Positions 9,088 through 17,266 are shown, numbered from the stretch's first letter. The stretch is 64,000 nt of DNA from Microlunatus sagamiharensis (GCF_900105785.1 NZ_LT629799.1:992001-1056000); one strand, 5' to 3'. Made by a program: numbers and translations. Notes: generated by a model not told the origin, from the sequence alone.

Positions 9088-10106
9088 TCGAGGCCCCCGA
9101 TCCGCGAGCGCGGGTCGAGGACGCCCAGCATCACGTCCACGAGCATGTTGAGCAGCAGGACGGCGGCACCGAGGACGAGCAGGACGCCCTGCACGAGCGG
9201 GAAGTCCTTCTGGACCACCGCCTGGGAGATGACGGTCCCGACGCCGGGCCAGCCGAAGACGTTCTCGACGAGCACGGTCCCGGCCACGAGCCCGGACAGG
9301 ATCATGGCGCCGAAGGTGAGCGACGCGGTCATCATGTTCGGCAGCACGTGGCGCAGGTAGAGCAGCCGGCGCGGCAGGCGCCGCGACTTGGCCGCGCGGA
9401 CGTACTCGGTGTCGAGCACCTTGAGCGCCTCGACGCGCACGATGCGCGAGAGCGAGGCCGCGGGCCCCACCACGAGCGCCGCGACCGGGAGCACGTACGA
9501 CCGCGGTCCCGACAGCCCCGCCGCGGGGAAGAGCTTGAGGCCCACGACGAAGATCACGCTGAGCACCGTGGCCATGACGTAGTCCGGCACGGAGTTGAAG
9601 AAGCCGGTGACGTTGACGAAGACCCCGCGGGTGACGCGGCCCCGGCCGCCCCGCGTGCGCACGGCCGTCAGCAGCCCGACCGGCAGCGCGATGAGGATGA
9701 CGAGCACGAACGCGGGCAGCGCCAGCCGCAGCGTGTTCGGGAAGCGGGTGCCCAGCAGGTCGGCGACGGGCGCCTCGGTGACGATCGAGCTCCCCAGGTC
9801 GCCGGTGACGACCCCGCGCAGGTAGTGCACGTACTGCAGGGGGAGCGGCTGGTCGAGGCCGAGCTCGTGGCGCCGCAGCTCGACCAGCTGCGGCGTCGCC
9901 TGCTCGCCGAGCGCGGCCTGGACCGGGTCGCCCGGGATCAGGTGCACCATGACGAACGTCGCGGTGACCAGCACCAGCAGCGACACGACGAGCCGCAGCA
10001 GCCGGCTCGCGACGAAGCGCAGCCAGGGGTGGCCCGTCCTCCTCGCCGCCCGGTCGGCGGCAGGCGCGGGCAGCGGCCCGGCCGGTTCCAGCGTGGTGGC
10101 GCTCAT
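9084..10106 (-). CDS. Peptide-type ABC transporter permease (DppB/OppB-like)
   Basis: Inner-membrane permease of 340 residues with six membrane helices. It has the DppB hallmark after helix 1 (VHLIPGDPVQAALG), the HELGLDQPLPLQY segment and an EAA-type cytoplasmic loop (YVRAAKSRRLPRRLLYLRHVLPN). The C-terminal LVENVFGWPGVG region is typical of this family. It starts at ATG 10106 with a GGACGGGGA-like ribosome site. A stable hairpin at 10152-10192 separates it from the upstream binding-protein gene; the next gene overlaps its stop codon. Forms the translocation pore with the permease half of the fusion protein. Confidence 0.9.
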   Translation of the reverse strand: MSATTLEPAGPLPAPAADRAARRTGHPWLRFVASRLLRLVVSLLVLVTATFVMVHLIPGDPVQAALGEQATPQLVELRRHELGLDQPLPLQYVHYLRGVVTGDLGSSIVTEAPVADLLGTRFPNTLRLALPAFVLVILIALPVGLLTAVRTRGGRGRVTRGVFVNVTGFFNSVPDYVMATVLSVIFVVGLKLFPAAGLSGPRSYVLPVAALVVGPAASLSRIVRVEALKVLDTEYVRAAKSRRLPRRLLYLRHVLPNMMTASLTFGAMILSGLVAGTVLVENVFGWPGVGTVISQAVVQKDFPLVQGVLLVLGAAVLLLNMLVDVMLGVLDPRSRIGGLE

Positions 10107-10151
10107 CGGCGTCCCCGTCCTCTCGTCCGACGTCCGGCTCTGGTAGTCAGC

Positions 10152-10192
10152 CCGGCCGTGCGCCGCGTCGGGTCGACGCGGCGCACGGCCGG
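10152..10192 (-). terminator. Strong hairpin between binding-protein and permease genes (attenuator or mRNA stabiliser)
   Basis: A perfect 18-bp GC-rich stem (arms 10152-10169 and 10175-10192) with a 5-nt loop lies 8 nt after the binding-protein stop codon. It has no T-run. Such stem-loops after binding-protein genes in ABC operons commonly let that gene be expressed more than the permeases, by partial termination or 3'-end protection. Confidence 0.75.
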
Positions 10193-10200
10193 CGCGGTCG

Positions 10201-11799
10201 CTACTGGCTCAGCCGGATGCTCGTCGGCACCGCGAACAGGCCGACGGTCTGCAGGGTCGCCTTGGAGGTGTAGAAGGGCCGGTCGCCGTTCGACACGGGG
10301 ATCACGTCGGCCCGCTTGAACAGCTCCTGGTGGGCCTTGGTCCACAGCGGGCAGGCCTCCTCGGCCGGCGCGGCGGCCGCCTGGGCCGACAGCTCCTCGA
10401 ACTGCGGGTTGCGGATGTCGCCGGAGTTGCGCCCGCCGTCGGCCGGGGTCGCCCCGCCGAAGAAGGTGGTCGCCATGTAGGGGAACTCGACGTTGATCGC
10501 GCTGTAGAAGATGTCGAAGTCCGCGGTGGTGTAGAGCGACTCGAGGAAGGCGGCGTTGGTGAGGCCGACGAGGTCGCTGCCGATGCCGGCGGCCTTGAGC
10601 TGCTGGCCCAGCAGCTCCACCGCGGAGGCGGTCTGCGGAGCGCCGGTCTGGTAGATGACCTTGACCGTGAGCGGCTTGCCGTCCTTGGTCCGGGTGCCGT
10701 CGGCGCCCTTCGTCCAGCCCGCGGCGTCGAGGACCGAGTTCGCCTTGGCGACGTCGAAGGTCGGCAGCGCGCCGGTCGTCTCGTCACCGGGGCAGGCCAC
10801 GGGGGCCTCGGCGATGAGGTTGGTCGCCAGCGTGCCCTGGTTGGCGGTGCTGACCGGGGCGAGGTCGTCGCGGTTGACCGCGGAGGCCGCGGCCTGGCGC
10901 AGCTGCTCGTCGTTGAAGAGCCGGCCGGCGGCCTCGTTGAAGTTGATCTCGCCGACGATCACCGGGACGTCGAAGCGCTGCACGCCGGGCGTCTTGTCCA
11001 GCCGCGCCCGGTCGGGACCGGTGATCTGCGCGGCGTTGATCTGGCCGGAGACGAGCTGGTTGGCCATGGTCGACTCGTTGGCGACGAAGGCGATGGTGAC
11101 CTTCTTCGGCACGCCGGGCGTGCTCGTCGCGGCGCCGGCCGGACCCCAGGTGTAGCCGTCGCGGCGCTCGAAGTCGTAGTGGTCGCCGGAGACGTAGTTG
11201 GTGATCTTGAACGGTCCGGTGCCCGCCGAGGCGTGCTCGATGGAGTCGGGGTCCTTGAGCCCCGCGGGGCACACGATCGGCACGGCGCCCGCGCCCTGCA
11301 GCAGCGAGCCGAAGGGCTTCTTCGAGGTGATCGTGAACGTCCCGGCCGCGTCGTCGGAGGAGACCGTGTACGCGACCGGCACCGACAGCGCCACCCAGGG
11401 CGAGAGCGTCTTCGGGTCCTTGATGTAGTTGAAGTCGGCCTCGATGTCGCTCGGCTTGAGCTTCTGGCCGTCGTCGCAGGTCGCGGCCTGGCCGAGGGTG
11501 TAGGTGACCGAGTCGCCCTTGACCTCCCAGCTGGTGGCGAGCTGGGGGACCGGCTTGCCGTCCGCGCCGCGCCCGACCAGCGTGTCGTAGGCGAAGGCGT
11601 ACACCTGGCGGTTGAAGCCGCCGGTGCTCTTGTAGGGGTTCACGCTGCCCGGGTCGCTGCCGAGGTTCATCGTGAACGTGCCGTCGACCTGCGGCGCACC
11701 CTGGCTCGTGGTCCCGCCGGCGTCACCCCCTCCGCCGCAGGCCGCGAGGAGGGTCAGGAGTGAGGCTGCGGCCACCGCGGGCAGCGTCGTGCGCTTCAT
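10201..11799 (-). CDS. Extracellular solute-binding lipoprotein, family 5 (peptide/oligosaccharide ABC importer)
   Basis: Exported binding protein of 532 residues. The signal peptide ends in a lipobox (LTLLAAC, then Gly-rich GGGGDAGG), so it is anchored to the outer face of the membrane. The SBP_bac_5 pattern is present: an N-terminal DPGSVNPYKSTGGF segment, AYDTLVGRGADGKPVPQLATSWE, the AGTGPFKITNYVSGD region and NEAAGRLFNDEQLRQAAASAVNR. Family members bind oligopeptides, but some bind oligosaccharides or opines. With a sugar-acid dehydratase divergent from it, a carbohydrate-derived ligand is plausible (inference). ATG 11799 has AAGGTG upstream. First gene of the minus-strand transport operon. 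Confidence 0.9.
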   Translation of the reverse strand: MKRTTLPAVAAASLLTLLAACGGGGDAGGTTSQGAPQVDGTFTMNLGSDPGSVNPYKSTGGFNRQVYAFAYDTLVGRGADGKPVPQLATSWEVKGDSVTYTLGQAATCDDGQKLKPSDIEADFNYIKDPKTLSPWVALSVPVAYTVSSDDAAGTFTITSKKPFGSLLQGAGAVPIVCPAGLKDPDSIEHASAGTGPFKITNYVSGDHYDFERRDGYTWGPAGAATSTPGVPKKVTIAFVANESTMANQLVSGQINAAQITGPDRARLDKTPGVQRFDVPVIVGEINFNEAAGRLFNDEQLRQAAASAVNRDDLAPVSTANQGTLATNLIAEAPVACPGDETTGALPTFDVAKANSVLDAAGWTKGADGTRTKDGKPLTVKVIYQTGAPQTASAVELLGQQLKAAGIGSDLVGLTNAAFLESLYTTADFDIFYSAINVEFPYMATTFFGGATPADGGRNSGDIRNPQFEELSAQAAAAPAEEACPLWTKAHQELFKRADVIPVSNGDRPFYTSKATLQTVGLFAVPTSIRLSQ

Positions 11800-11987
11800 G
11801 AATGCACCTTTGCTTCAGGAACGTTCGCTTGGGAGGCGTTGCTCGCGGGCGCCGCGTCGGAGGACGGACGGCCGGGGCAAGAGGCGTCGGAGAGGGCACG
11901 TGCTCCGAAAGAACGGCTTCTCTTTCGACGTTGCGTGCACCGTACGTTCAGCCTTGGTCGACCGTCAAGGGTCGCGTGGCGCGTTTC

Positions 11988-12001
11988 CGAAACCGGTTTC
12001 G
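11988..12001. promoter_or_regulatory. LacI-family operator palindrome CGAAACCGGTTTCG
   Basis: Perfect 14-bp palindrome with the central CG typical of LacI/GalR operators. It lies between the divergent promoters of the transporter and the catabolic genes, about 20 bp upstream of the transporter -35 box. Confidence 0.7.
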
Positions 12002-12131
12002 ACAGCCGCGGCGGATCGGCGTGCTGGTGCTGACAGCGAGCGCGAACACGCGTACGGTGACGACACGAAACCGTCCTCCCGCCCTGCGGGGCGGTCCACG
12101 GTTCCGCGAAGGGCCGGCTGTCCTCGAGCCT

Positions 12132-12149
12132 CGAAACTCCTCGAAACTC
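12132..12149 (+). promoter_or_regulatory. LacI-type operator, second copy (CGAAACTCCTCGAAACTC)
   Basis: Exact reverse complement of 4954-4971. It lies in the long 5' leader of the RraA-like gene, about 75 bp downstream of its predicted -10 box, where bound repressor could act as a roadblock. Confidence 0.7.
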
Positions 12150-12225
12150 ACGACGTGCTGCCGGACCCGCCCGTCCCTCCCGTCGCGCACGGCGCGCCGG
12201 GCGCACCCGCAGGAGAGAGCCCCTC

Positions 12226-13005
12226 ATGGTCGAGACCTCCGACATCCAACGCCCCGACCCCGCGGTGGTGCGCGGGCTGGAGGCGATCGGCAGCGCCACC
12301 GCCAGCAGCGAGCTGAACAAGCTCGGGGTGCGCAGCGCGCACATCCGCGGCCCGGTGGCCCGGACGCCCGGGGCGCGCATCGCCGGCCCGGCGCTCACGC
12401 TGCAGTTCCTGCCCAAGCGCGAGGACCTCTACCAGGTCGACGAGTACGCCGAGCCGGAGAAGCAGCTGCACCGCCACGTCATGTACCACACCCAGCCCGG
12501 CGACGTGATCGTCGTCGACGCCCGCGGCGACATGGCCAGCGGCGTCTTCGGGGAGATGATGCTGACCTACTTCGCCGGTCGCGGCGGCGTCGGCGTCGTC
12601 GTCGACGGGTGCATCCGGGACTTCGGCGAGGCCAAGGACCTCGGGGTCGGCCTGTGGCTGAACGGCACCACCCCGAACTTCCACTCCCAGACCGACATCT
12701 TCCCGCACGCGGTGAACGTCCCCGTGGCCTGCGGCGGCACGGTCGTGGTGCCCGGCGACATCATCGTGGCCGACGACGACGGCGCGGTGGTCGTGCCGAT
12801 CGCGCTCGCGCCGCGCTTGCTCGAGGAGGCGAGCCAGCACGCGGAGTGGGAGGACTTCTCGCGGCTGCGGCTCTCCCAGGGCGGTGACCTGCGCCTGTAC
12901 TACCCGCTGTCGGAGGCCGCCCGCCCCGAGTACGAGGCGTGGCGCGCGGCGCAGGCCGACGAATCCGGCGCCTCCACCGCGACCGCCGCGGGGGGCTCGC
13001 GGTGA
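12226..13005 (+). CDS. RraA/HMG-aldolase family protein, probable 2-oxo-acid aldolase
   Basis: A 259-residue member of the RraA-like family, which includes 4-hydroxy-4-methyl-2-oxoglutarate and related class II pyruvate aldolases. The active-site pattern is present: a glycine-rich turn with Glu (MASGVFGEMM) and the metal-binding VDGCIRD (Arg-Asp pair). The substrate is not determinable from sequence. Adjacent to an enolase-superfamily acid-sugar dehydratase, it most likely cleaves the 2-keto-3-deoxy acid made by that enzyme, giving pyruvate plus an aldehyde (inference). It starts at ATG 12226 with AGGAGAG upstream. The next gene overlaps its stop (GTGA), so the two are co-translated. The alternative RNase-regulator role of E. 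coli RraA is unlikely here. Confidence 0.8.
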   Translation: MVETSDIQRPDPAVVRGLEAIGSATASSELNKLGVRSAHIRGPVARTPGARIAGPALTLQFLPKREDLYQVDEYAEPEKQLHRHVMYHTQPGDVIVVDARGDMASGVFGEMMLTYFAGRGGVGVVVDGCIRDFGEAKDLGVGLWLNGTTPNFHSQTDIFPHAVNVPVACGGTVVVPGDIIVADDDGAVVVPIALAPRLLEEASQHAEWEDFSRLRLSQGGDLRLYYPLSEAARPEYEAWRAAQADESGASTATAAGGSR

Positions 13006-14165
13006 AGGTCACGGCCGTGGTGCCCTGGCTCGTCTCGTCCGCGGCGTCCTTCTGGGGCGAGTTCCTCTTCGTCGAGGTCCGCACCGACGAGGGCGTCACC
13101 GGCTGGGGCGAGGTCACGAGCACCACGCGCACGGCCAACCGGTCGGTCGCGCGGATGGTCCGCGAGGTCGAGGAGCTCGTGGTGGGGGAGGACCCCGCCG
13201 CGATCGAGCTGGTCTGGCACAAGCTGTTCCGCGCCTTCACCTACGCCGGGAGCCGGGGGGCGGCCTGCCTGGTCGCGAGCGCGGTCGACATCGCGCTCTG
13301 GGACGTCCGCGGCAAGGTGCTCGGGCTGCCGGTCGCCGAGCTGCTCGGCGGACCCGTACGGCGTGACCTGCTGCTCTACACCCACCCCGACCAGAGCCGG
13401 TTCGGCACGCCCGAGGGCGTGGCCGAGGAGATCGGCCGCATCGTCGGCGCGGGCTACACCGCGATCAAGTTCGACCCGTTCCCGCACGCCGAGGACGTGC
13501 CCGAGGCGAACGACCGCTACCTCGACGGCCGCCTGTCGCGGCGCGACGAGAACCGGGCGATCGAGCTGTCGCGCCAGATCCGGGAGGCGGCCGGTCCCGA
13601 CGTCGAGCTGCTCGTCGACGCCCACGGCCGCTTCGACGTCCCGACCGCCATCCGGCTCGCCAACCACCTCCACGAGGCGGTCGACCTGCACTGGTTCGAG
13701 GAGCCGGTGCCGCCGGAGAGCCAGCACGCGCTGCGCCAGGTGCGGGAGCGGACCGAGGTGCCGCTGTCGGTGGGCGAGCGGCTGCACACCCGCTGGGACT
13801 TCGTCACCGTCCTCGAGCAGGAGCTCGCCGACTTCGTGATGCCCGACGTGACCTGGACCGGCGGGATCAGCGAGCTCAAGAAGATCGCCACGCTGGCCGA
13901 GGCCCACTACGTGCCGGTCTCGCCGCACGACGCGGCCGGTCCGGTGAACCTCCTCGCCGGGGCGCACGTCATGGCCACGACGCCGAACTTCTACCGCATC
14001 GAGTCGAGCAGCTTCGACCTCGCGGTCTACAACGAGCTGCTCGAGGAGCCGCTGGCCGCGGTCGACGGCCGGCTGCCGCTGCCGACCGCGCCGGGGCTGG
14101 GCGTGGCCTTCGACCTGGACCACCTGCGCGCCCACGCCGTCGACGGGTTCGGCGGCACCGACTGA
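13002..14165 (+). CDS. Mandelate racemase/enolase-superfamily enzyme, probable acid-sugar dehydratase
   Basis: A 387-residue protein with an N-terminal capping domain (to about residue 125) and a C-terminal TIM-type barrel. Metal ligands are visible in order: Asp in LLVDAHGRFD, Glu in WFEEPVPPE and Glu in SVGERLHT; the catalytic His lies in VSPHDAAGP. A KFDPF motif sits at the second strand. This pattern fits the dehydratases of the MR subgroup (galactonate/fuconate/gluconate-like) that remove water to give 2-keto-3-deoxy acids. The exact sugar acid cannot be named. The GTG start is within the stop of the RraA-like gene. Together they form a two-step breakdown module next to a dedicated importer. 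Confidence 0.85.
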   Translation: MKVTAVVPWLVSSAASFWGEFLFVEVRTDEGVTGWGEVTSTTRTANRSVARMVREVEELVVGEDPAAIELVWHKLFRAFTYAGSRGAACLVASAVDIALWDVRGKVLGLPVAELLGGPVRRDLLLYTHPDQSRFGTPEGVAEEIGRIVGAGYTAIKFDPFPHAEDVPEANDRYLDGRLSRRDENRAIELSRQIREAAGPDVELLVDAHGRFDVPTAIRLANHLHEAVDLHWFEEPVPPESQHALRQVRERTEVPLSVGERLHTRWDFVTVLEQELADFVMPDVTWTGGISELKKIATLAEAHYVPVSPHDAAGPVNLLAGAHVMATTPNFYRIESSSFDLAVYNELLEEPLAAVDGRLPLPTAPGLGVAFDLDHLRAHAVDGFGGTD

Positions 14166-14186
14166 GGGGGGGACCCCGCGTACGCG

Positions 14187-14218
14187 AAAGGCCCGTCGGC
14201 AGCTGCCGGCGGGCCTTC
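14187..14218. terminator. Bidirectional terminator after the dehydratase gene / tRNA-Leu
   Basis: AAGGCCCGTCGGCAG paired with CTGCCGGCGGGCCTT, about 15 bp with one G-T pair, ending in TTCGTCGTCT. It lies between the plus-strand dehydratase operon and the minus-strand tRNA gene and can serve both. Confidence 0.75.
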
Positions 14219-14260
14219 GTCGTCTCGTGCGCCCCGCCCTTGGGGCGGATCCTTCACCTG

Positions 14261-14346
14261 TGTCCGAGGGGGGACTTGAACCCCCATTCCCCGTAAAGGG
14301 AACTAGCACCTCAAGCTAGCGCGTCTACCTATTCCGCCACCCGGAC
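14261..14346 (-). tRNA. tRNA-Leu (anticodon GAG)
   Basis: An 86-nt class II tRNA. The acceptor stem GTCCGGG pairs with CTCGGAC and the discriminator base is A. The D-arm contains GGTAGACGC. The anticodon stem is CTAGC/GCTAG with loop TTGAGGT, giving anticodon GAG (reads CUC/CUU). The long variable arm (TTCCC, loop, GGGAA) is typical of leucine. The T-arm is GGGGG TTCAAGT CCCCC. The 3' CCA is not encoded and must be added by nucleotidyltransferase. Confidence 0.95.
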
Positions 14347-14379
14347 GAGTGGTTCGACCCGTTCCCGGGCCGGTGGATG

Positions 14380-14385
14380 ACTATA
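14380..14385 (-). promoter_or_regulatory. -10 box of the tRNA-Leu promoter (TATAGT)
   Basis: TATAGT on the minus strand, 34 bp before the mature tRNA 5' end, in an otherwise GC-rich gap between the tRNA and the upstream MFS gene. No clear consensus -35. Confidence 0.5.
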
Positions 14386-14485
14386 GCCGGAACTCGCCCG
14401 TGACTTCGAACCCGATCCACCTCCTGGGCGCGAGAGCCCGGTCACTCCCCGTCGGGAGGCATGCGCAGGGCGTGCGGCCCGTGGA

Positions 14486-15799
14486 TCAGCGCTGGCCGCG
14501 GTCGTGCCAGTGCCGGGCGATGGCCCGGGGGAGCGGGTCGATCACCGACCCCTGCGCGGCCAGCCCGGCGCGGGTGAGCCGACGGCTGCGGACGAGGCTC
14601 CAGAAGCCGAACGCCCACGGCAGGTACTGGAAGCAGAAGGCGAGCTTGAAGTCGCCGAGGTCGTACGCCCCGGACGGCGAGCGCAGGTCGAGCACCAGCC
14701 CCACCACGAGGATGGTGAGCAGCGACGCGGTGAACCCGCCCACGTTGACGATGCCCGAGGCCACGCCGAGGCGCGGCGTGGGGTTGAACGACCGGGCGAA
14801 GTCGAAGCCCACGGCGGAGGCGGGCCCGTTGGCCGAGAGCACGAGCAGCAGCAGGACGACCACCGGCAGCGGGGCGGCGCCGGGCCACAGCAGGACGACG
14901 GTCCAGGCCACGACGGTGGCGATGCTGACGGTCAGGACGAGGTTGGAGCGACGGAACGGGTACGCCGCGGTCAGCTGCCCGAGGACCGGCGCGACCACGA
15001 GCCCGGACAGCACCATCATCGTGAGCAGCGTCCCGGCCAGCGCCGGGCTGTAGCCGAGCCCGACGGTGAGGAACGGGAAGCCCCAGAGCAGCACGAAGAC
15101 CATCTGGGAGAACTGCGACGTGAAGTGCGACCACAGCCCCAGCCGGGTGCCCGGCTCCGCAAAGGACAGCCGCAGCTGCGTCGCCGCCTCGCGGAAGGAG
15201 ACCGGCGGGACCGCGCTGCGCCCGAGCGGCGAGTCGCGCACCGTGAGGACGACCGCGACCGCGACCACGACACCCACGCCGGCCGCGCCGAGGTAGGCCG
15301 GGGTCCAGCCGTACGCCCCCAGCACCAGGACGAGCGGGATGGTGCTCGCGACCTGGCCCAGCTGGCCGAGCAGGCCCGTCACCTGCGTGAGGACGGGCAC
15401 ACGGCGGGCCGGGAACCAGGACGGCACCAGCCGCAGCACGCTGACGAAGGTCATCGCGTCGCCGGTGCCGACGAGCATGCGGGCCACGACCGCGCCGGAG
15501 GTCTCGGTGCTGGTCGCCATCAGCACCTGGCCGCCGGCCATCACCAGCGCGCCGATGGTCACCAGCACGCGGGGGCCGTAGCGGTCGACGAGCACGCCGA
15601 CGGGCACCTGCATGGCCGCGTACATGACCAGCTGGAGCACGACGAAGGTGGAGAACGCCGACGCGCCGATGCCGAAGCGTTCGGTGGCGTACGTCGCGGC
15701 GACCCCGAGCGAGCTGCGCTGGAGGACCGCGACCGCGTACGCGAGGACCCCCACGCCCCAGACGAGCCAGGCACGCCGGGGGAAGTCCACGTGCCTCAT
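14486..15799 (-). CDS. MFS transporter (nitrate/sugar-phosphate-type fold)
   Basis: A 437-residue major facilitator with 12 membrane segments. The N-terminus is short (MRHVDFPRRAWLVWGVGVLAYAVAVLQRSSLGVAA). The conserved loop after segment 2 is DRYGPRVLVTIG, and the central cytoplasmic loop is about residues 200-225. The FNPTPRLGVASGIVNVGGF region in the second half suggests relatedness to organic-anion or sugar-phosphate porters; the substrate is unknown. ATG 15799 was chosen because it places the first helix at the N-terminus; the open frame continues far upstream only as antisense to the M20 peptidase. Divergent from the M20 peptidase gene. Confidence 0.78.
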   Translation of the reverse strand: MRHVDFPRRAWLVWGVGVLAYAVAVLQRSSLGVAATYATERFGIGASAFSTFVVLQLVMYAAMQVPVGVLVDRYGPRVLVTIGALVMAGGQVLMATSTETSGAVVARMLVGTGDAMTFVSVLRLVPSWFPARRVPVLTQVTGLLGQLGQVASTIPLVLVLGAYGWTPAYLGAAGVGVVVAVAVVLTVRDSPLGRSAVPPVSFREAATQLRLSFAEPGTRLGLWSHFTSQFSQMVFVLLWGFPFLTVGLGYSPALAGTLLTMMVLSGLVVAPVLGQLTAAYPFRRSNLVLTVSIATVVAWTVVLLWPGAAPLPVVVLLLLVLSANGPASAVGFDFARSFNPTPRLGVASGIVNVGGFTASLLTILVVGLVLDLRSPSGAYDLGDFKLAFCFQYLPWAFGFWSLVRSRRLTRAGLAAQGSVIDPLPRAIARHWHDRGQR

Positions 15800-15895
15800 T
15801 CTCGCCCTCGCGGCGCTGTTCGATTCTGGGAGCGCCACCGAGTGGAATCCCGCGGGGGGTGTGGGGGGTCGCCCCCCCCTCACGACAGGGGTGGA

Positions 15896-15901
15896 CACAA
15901 T
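15896..15901 (+). promoter_or_regulatory. -10 box of leaderless promoter (CACAAT)
   Basis: Ends 6 nt before the GTG start of the M20 peptidase gene at 15908; only a weak GAGG precedes the start. Confidence 0.5.
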
Positions 15902-15907
15902 GAGGCG

Positions 15908-17266
15908 GTGACCTCCTCCAGCACCGACCGTCCGCAGACCGACTCCGGCGACGCTCCCGCCGGGCGCCCCGACGGCGAGGTCGTGGAGCTGTGCCGCGAC
16001 CTGATCCGCATCGACACGACGAACTTCGGGTCCGAGCCCGGCCCGGGGGAGCGCGACGCCGCCGAGCGGGTGGCGGGCTGGCTCGACGAGGTCGGGATCG
16101 AGAGCGAGCTGTACGAGGCGGCGCCGCGGCGTACGTCCCTCGTCGCGCACTGGTCGCCGGAGGGGACCGACGAGAGCCTGCCGCCGCTGCTCGTGCACGG
16201 CCACCTCGACGTGGTGCCGGCCAACGCCGACGACTGGAGCGTCGACCCCTTCTCCGGCGAGGTGAAGGACGGCTGCGTGTGGGGCCGCGGCGCGGTCGAC
16301 ATGAAGGACTTCGATGCGATGGTGCTCAGCGTCGTGCGCGACCGGGTCCGCACCGGCCGCGCGCCGCGCCGGCCGATCCGGCTGGTCTTCACCGCCGACG
16401 AGGAGGCCGGCAGCGGGCTCGGCGGCCGCTTCCTCGTCGACAAGCACCCTGAGGTGGTCGAGGGCTGCACGGAGGCGATCGGCGAGGTCGGCGGCTTCTC
16501 GCTCACCGTCCGCGACGACCTGCGCCTCTACCTGGTGCAGACGGCCGAGAAGGGCCTGGCCTGGCTGAACCTCATCGCCGACGGCCGCGCCGGGCACGGC
16601 TCGTTCCGCAACGACGACAACGCGGTGACCGAGCTGGCCGCGGCGGTCGGGCGCATCGGCACCTACGCGTGGCCCAACCGCATCACCGACTCCCAGCAGG
16701 CCTTCCTCGAGGCCGTCTCCGAGGCGCTGCAGGTCGAGCTCGACCCCCACGACGTCGAGCCCACGCTGGCCAAGCTCGGCAGCATCGCGCGGATGGTCGG
16801 CGCGACCATGGGCAACACGGCCAACCCGACCATGCTGAAGGCCGGCTACAAGCACAACGTGATCCCCGGCCGCGCCACGGCCTCGGTCGACGGCCGCTTC
16901 GTGCCCGGCGGGCGCGAGGAGTTCTTCGACACGATCACCGAGCTGCTCGGCGACAAGGTCCGCTACGAGATCGAGAACGTGCAGCCCGCCGTGGAGACCG
17001 AGTTCTCCGGGGCGCTGGTCGAGGCGATGCAGGCCTGCCTGTCGGCGGAGGACCCGGCGGCGAAGGCCGTGCCCTTCCTGATGAGCGGCGGCACCGACGC
17101 CAAGTGCTGGGACGCCCTCGGGGTGCGCTGCTTCGGCTTCGCGCCGCTGCGGCTGCCCGCCGACCTCGACTTCGTGGGCATGTTCCACGGCGTCGACGAG
17201 CGCGTGCCGACCGAGTCGCTGGAGTTCGGCGCGCGGGTCCTCGACCGCTTCCTCGACGCCGCCTGA
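15908..17266 (+). CDS. M20/M25/M40-family metallopeptidase (dipeptidase/deacylase-like)
   Basis: Zn-dependent hydrolase of 452 residues, ArgE/DapE/CPG2 fold. Catalytic motifs are intact: LLVHGHLDVVPA (first metal His and following Asp), WGRGAVDMKDF (bridging Asp), FTADEEAGSGLG (catalytic base Glu and metal Glu) and the C-terminal FHGVDERVP metal His. The dimerisation/lid domain lies around residues 200-330 (GHGSFRNDDNAVTELA). It probably cuts an N-acyl amino acid or small peptide; the exact substrate is unknown. GTG 15908 was chosen from the CACAAT box 6 nt upstream. Followed by a small DUF5703 gene with its own promoter. Confidence 0.88.
   Translation: MTSSSTDRPQTDSGDAPAGRPDGEVVELCRDLIRIDTTNFGSEPGPGERDAAERVAGWLDEVGIESELYEAAPRRTSLVAHWSPEGTDESLPPLLVHGHLDVVPANADDWSVDPFSGEVKDGCVWGRGAVDMKDFDAMVLSVVRDRVRTGRAPRRPIRLVFTADEEAGSGLGGRFLVDKHPEVVEGCTEAIGEVGGFSLTVRDDLRLYLVQTAEKGLAWLNLIADGRAGHGSFRNDDNAVTELAAAVGRIGTYAWPNRITDSQQAFLEAVSEALQVELDPHDVEPTLAKLGSIARMVGATMGNTANPTMLKAGYKHNVIPGRATASVDGRFVPGGREEFFDTITELLGDKVRYEIENVQPAVETEFSGALVEAMQACLSAEDPAAKAVPFLMSGGTDAKCWDALGVRCFGFAPLRLPADLDFVGMFHGVDERVPTESLEFGARVLDRFLDAA

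Larger units (their letters stand above)
11800..12225. promoter_or_regulatory. Divergent control region of the transport and catabolic operons
   Basis: Minus-strand promoter for the binding-protein gene: -35 TTGACG (complement of 11963-11968), 18-bp spacer, -10 TACGGT (complement of 11939-11944). Plus-strand promoter for the RraA-like gene: -35 CTGACA at 12030-12035, 17-bp spacer, -10 TACGGT at 12053-12058. Operator-like elements: perfect palindrome CGAAACCGGTTTCG at 11988-12001 between the two promoters; half-site CGAAACCG at 12066-12073; an inverted repeat CGAAAG/CTTTCG (11906-11911, 11922-11927) just past the minus-strand start point; and the 18-bp direct repeat at 12132-12149. Confidence 0.7.

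Noticed and set aside
11672-12416. Open frames across the divergent control region before the RraA-like gene
   Set aside because: They cross two promoters and operator sites, have poor codon usage and no recognisable domain.
14486-17188. 900-residue minus-strand and 920-residue plus-strand frames spanning the MFS and M20 genes
   Set aside because: Each real gene occupies only the part with family motifs; the rest is antisense to the neighbour and low in recognisable sequence.
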